6,901 nt of DNA from assembly GCA_016926495.1 (NCBI GenBank), contig JAFGOL010000253.1, forward strand, positions 1 through 6,901, given 5' to 3'. Source of the stretch: Oligoflexia bacterium (GTDB lineage: Bacteria > Bdellovibrionota > JAFGOL01). Below are positions 5,479 through 6,901 of the stretch, one piece after another (position 1 is the first letter of the stretch; every line of letters starts with the position of its first letter). The translations under genes were made by a program, and so were the position numbers. The notes below the pieces were generated by a model. It searched no databases. It had not been told where the DNA came from and saw nothing but the letters and a program-made list of their open reading frames with translations.

Positions 5479-6006
5479 ATGGCCCTTGATTTAAAAACTT
5501 TAAAAAAATTCATTGAACTTGCGGGCAAAGAACTTGAAGGTGAATGGGTCATAATAGGCGGCACGGTACTGCCCCTTATGGGTATAGACACAAGAAGCAC
5601 CGTTGACATTGACATCATCAGTCTGGATGAAAATCAAATAAACCAGAACCTGAAGTTAATGACCATAGCGGAAAAACTGGGTTTGCCGATTGAAACAATA
5701 AACCAGGCAGGCGCGTTTTTTCTATTTAAAATAAAAGAGTTCAGGAAGCACCTTATTGTTTTGCATAAAACAGCCAATGCAACGGTTTACCGTCCGGATC
5801 TGGAACTTTTTATCAAACTGAAGATCGGCAGGCTTTCAGATGCTGATCTCACGGACTGCGAGGAATATATTAAATACTCAAAAAAACATAACGAACAGAT
5901 TAACAAAAAAGCCGTGGCAGCCGCGATAAAAGGACAGGTTAGCAAAACGAAGTCCGGCGAAAAGCTCAAAAGGCTGAAAAAACTGTCGGATTTAATACCT
6001 GGCTGA
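5479..6006 (+). CDS. Nucleotidyltransferase, DUF6036/AbiEii-like, putative toxin
   Basis: A 175-residue protein with the fold signature of small nucleotidyltransferases: V-I-I-G27-G28-T-V-L at the start of the active site, then R39-S-T-V-D43-I-D45, the DxD metal pair, spaced as in DUF6036 and AbiEii/MenT proteins. L-F-I-K-L-K-I-G-R-L-S-D-A-D-L-T-D (110-126) matches the lysine- and aspartate-rich segment after the core of these families. A third catalytic carboxylate is not obvious. AbiEii/MenT-type enzymes transfer nucleotides, some to tRNA 3' ends, and are toxic without their antitoxin; the substrate here is unknown. The ATG has AGAGGA five bases upstream, overlapping the XRE stop codon, so translation is probably coupled. 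No HEPN partner gene is present, which argues against a HepT-MntA pair. The C-terminus is lysine-rich, and its end overlaps the convergent remnant by 15 bases. Confidence 0.82.
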   Translation: MALDLKTLKKFIELAGKELEGEWVIIGGTVLPLMGIDTRSTVDIDIISLDENQINQNLKLMTIAEKLGLPIETINQAGAFFLFKIKEFRKHLIVLHKTANATVYRPDLELFIKLKIGRLSDADLTDCEEYIKYSKKHNEQINKKAVAAAIKGQVSKTKSGEKLKRLKKLSDLIPG

Positions 6007-6325
6007 GTTTACCGGTTTTTCCCTGAAAACGCCGTTTTCAAACAGATATATTTTTTCCACGGGATAATAGTCTACAACCTCATAAACACCGTCATTATTC
6101 CTGTCCTCGGCAAGGCCTCTTTTAAAAGGGGCCTTGATAACCGACCATGAAGTTCCGTTCTCATATACCACTATGTTTGTCTGGGCACCGAATGTTGAAG
6201 TTTTATCGTAAGCGGTAATAAAATAATCTTCACTGTTTTTACCTGTTAGCGATATTTTTTTGATTAATTCATCATTAACAGAAGCATTCTTAACGGGTAA
6301 CTGCAAACAGGGAACAGATCTGTAA
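5992..6325 (-). pseudogene. C-terminal remnant of a secreted-type protein with an EF-hand-like loop
   Basis: The minus-strand frame between the uvrA stop and TAA at 5994-5992 reads as about 110 residues of plausible protein, including I-V-V-Y-E-N-G-T-S-W, an EF-hand-like loop D-R-N-N-D-G-V-Y-E-V-V-D (6105-6070) and I-Y-L-F-E-N-G-V-F. Such D-x-N-x-D-G-x-x-E loops are common in calcium-binding exported proteins. There is no ATG or GTG after the uvrA stop. The only near-start is a TTG at 6306-6304 with no ribosome binding site, and the ATGs further upstream lie inside uvrA in another frame. No signal peptide is visible. The simplest reading is a 3' fragment whose front was lost. A genuine small gene of about 104 residues from the TTG is the alternative. 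Confidence 0.5.
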
Positions 6326-6901
6326 TTACAAATACTTTTTAAGGTACTGGCCTGTGTACGATGAAGCATTGGCCGCGATATCCTCGGGAGTACCCTCGGC
6401 AACAATGCGTCCGCCGTTATCACCGCCGCCGGGGCCGAGATCAATAACGTAATCCGCGTGCTTTATTAAATCCATGTTATGCTCTATTACAAACAGCGAG
6501 TTGCCTTCGCTGACAAGCGCCTGCAAAACATGCAGAAGCTTTTCAACCTCGTTGGGATGAAGCCCGGTAGTGGGCTCGTCCATAATATAAACCACGTTTG
6601 CCTTTTTCTTCCGTCCCTGGTCCCTGATAAGTTCCTTGCATATTTTAAGCCTCTGGGCTTCGCCTCCCGACAAAGTGTCCGACGCCTGCCCCAGCAGTAT
6701 GTATTCAAGCCCCATGTCCATGAGGAGTTTTAACATTTTCCTGAGCGGCTGGACGTGAATGAAATATTCATAGGCTTCCTCAACCGTCATTGAAAGCACG
6801 TCACTGATATTTTTGTCCTTGAATTTTACGTCAAGGATTTCCGGCCTGTAACGCGTACCGTGACATTTTTCGCATTTCATGAATATATCAGCCATAAACT
6901 G
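6326..6901 (-). CDS. uvrA: UvrA, excinuclease ABC subunit A, C-terminal part
   Basis: The last 191 residues of UvrA, the DNA-damage sensor ATPase of nucleotide excision repair that loads UvrB at lesions; full-length UvrA is about 940 residues. The frame stays open to the window edge (Q-F before the first visible Met), so the Met at 6895 is internal. Numbered from the edge: the second pair of zinc cysteines C10-E-K-C13-H-G, the ABC signature L-S-G-G-E-A-Q-R (77-84), Walker B V-V-Y-I-M-D-E-P-T-T-G-L-H (103-115), the switch histidine in V-I-E-H-N (138-142) and the glycine-rich D-L-G-P-G-G-G-D-N-G-G that follows. It ends normally at Q-Y-L-K-K-Y-L, with TAA at 6328-6326. No damage is seen. It is a housekeeping gene and marks the edge of the accessory stretch. 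Confidence 0.97.
   Translation of the reverse strand, partial: QFMADIFMKCEKCHGTRYRPEILDVKFKDKNISDVLSMTVEEAYEYFIHVQPLRKMLKLLMDMGLEYILLGQASDTLSGGEAQRLKICKELIRDQGRKKKANVVYIMDEPTTGLHPNEVEKLLHVLQALVSEGNSLFVIEHNMDLIKHADYVIDLGPGGGDNGGRIVAEGTPEDIAANASSYTGQYLKKYL

Noticed and set aside
6024..6040. Perfect 7-bp inverted repeat TGAAAAC-GCC-GTTTTCA just after the nucleotidyltransferase stop
   Set aside because: It could be a terminator, but no T-run follows directly (a short one comes about nine bases later) and it lies within the codons of the fragment on the other strand, so it may be chance.
6326..6444. Upstream ATGs (6444 and 6369) that would extend the EF-hand-like fragment into uvrA
   Set aside because: The extension overlaps conserved UvrA coding sequence in another frame, has no Shine-Dalgarno, and reads as shadow sequence rather than a signal peptide.

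Overview
The window is moderately AT-rich, gene-dense bacterial DNA. The taxon cannot be fixed. A lipoprotein signal with a relaxed lipobox (S-V-A-C), a UvrA C-terminus with a Q-F-M-A-D-I segment and the general gene style fit a Gram-negative-type bacterium. A spirochaete or similar phylum is possible, but this is only a guess.

Layout, left to right. (1) 2-877 (+): the 3' part of an unrecognised gene that starts before the window. (2) 899-1993 (-): an unusual lipoprotein version of family I inorganic pyrophosphatase with an extra C-terminal region, convergent with the first gene. (3) 2083-3273 (-): a U32-family protein of the TrhP/YegQ type (tRNA U34 hydroxylation), starting at TTG and overlapping the end of the next gene. 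(4) 3266-4474 (-): a HipA-type kinase. (5) 4464-4718 (-): its HipB-type antitoxin. (6) 4719-4929: a very AT-rich divergent control region with two good sigma70-like promoters and three palindromes. (7) 4930-5469 (+): an XRE-type HTH protein with a C-terminal extension. (8) 5479-6006 (+): a GG...DxD nucleotidyltransferase (DUF6036/AbiEii-like). (9) 5992-6325 (-): a short reading frame with an EF-hand-like loop and no credible start, probably the remnant of a larger gene. (10) 6326-6901 (-): the C-terminal part of UvrA, running off the right edge.

The core of interest is a back-to-back pair of toxin-antitoxin-like modules, hipBA and XRE-nucleotidyltransferase, that share one intergenic region. 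Each promoter carries a palindrome inside its -35/-10 spacer, as expected for autorepression by each module's own HTH protein. hipB, hipA and trhP overlap end to end and are probably co-transcribed. HipA kinases (known targets: aminoacyl-tRNA synthetases), TrhP (tRNA wobble modification) and MenT/AbiEii-type nucleotidyltransferases (some modify tRNA 3' ends) all touch tRNA. A tRNA-centred stress or defence island is an attractive but unproven reading. HipA also lacks the usual autophosphorylation serine in its P-loop-like motif.
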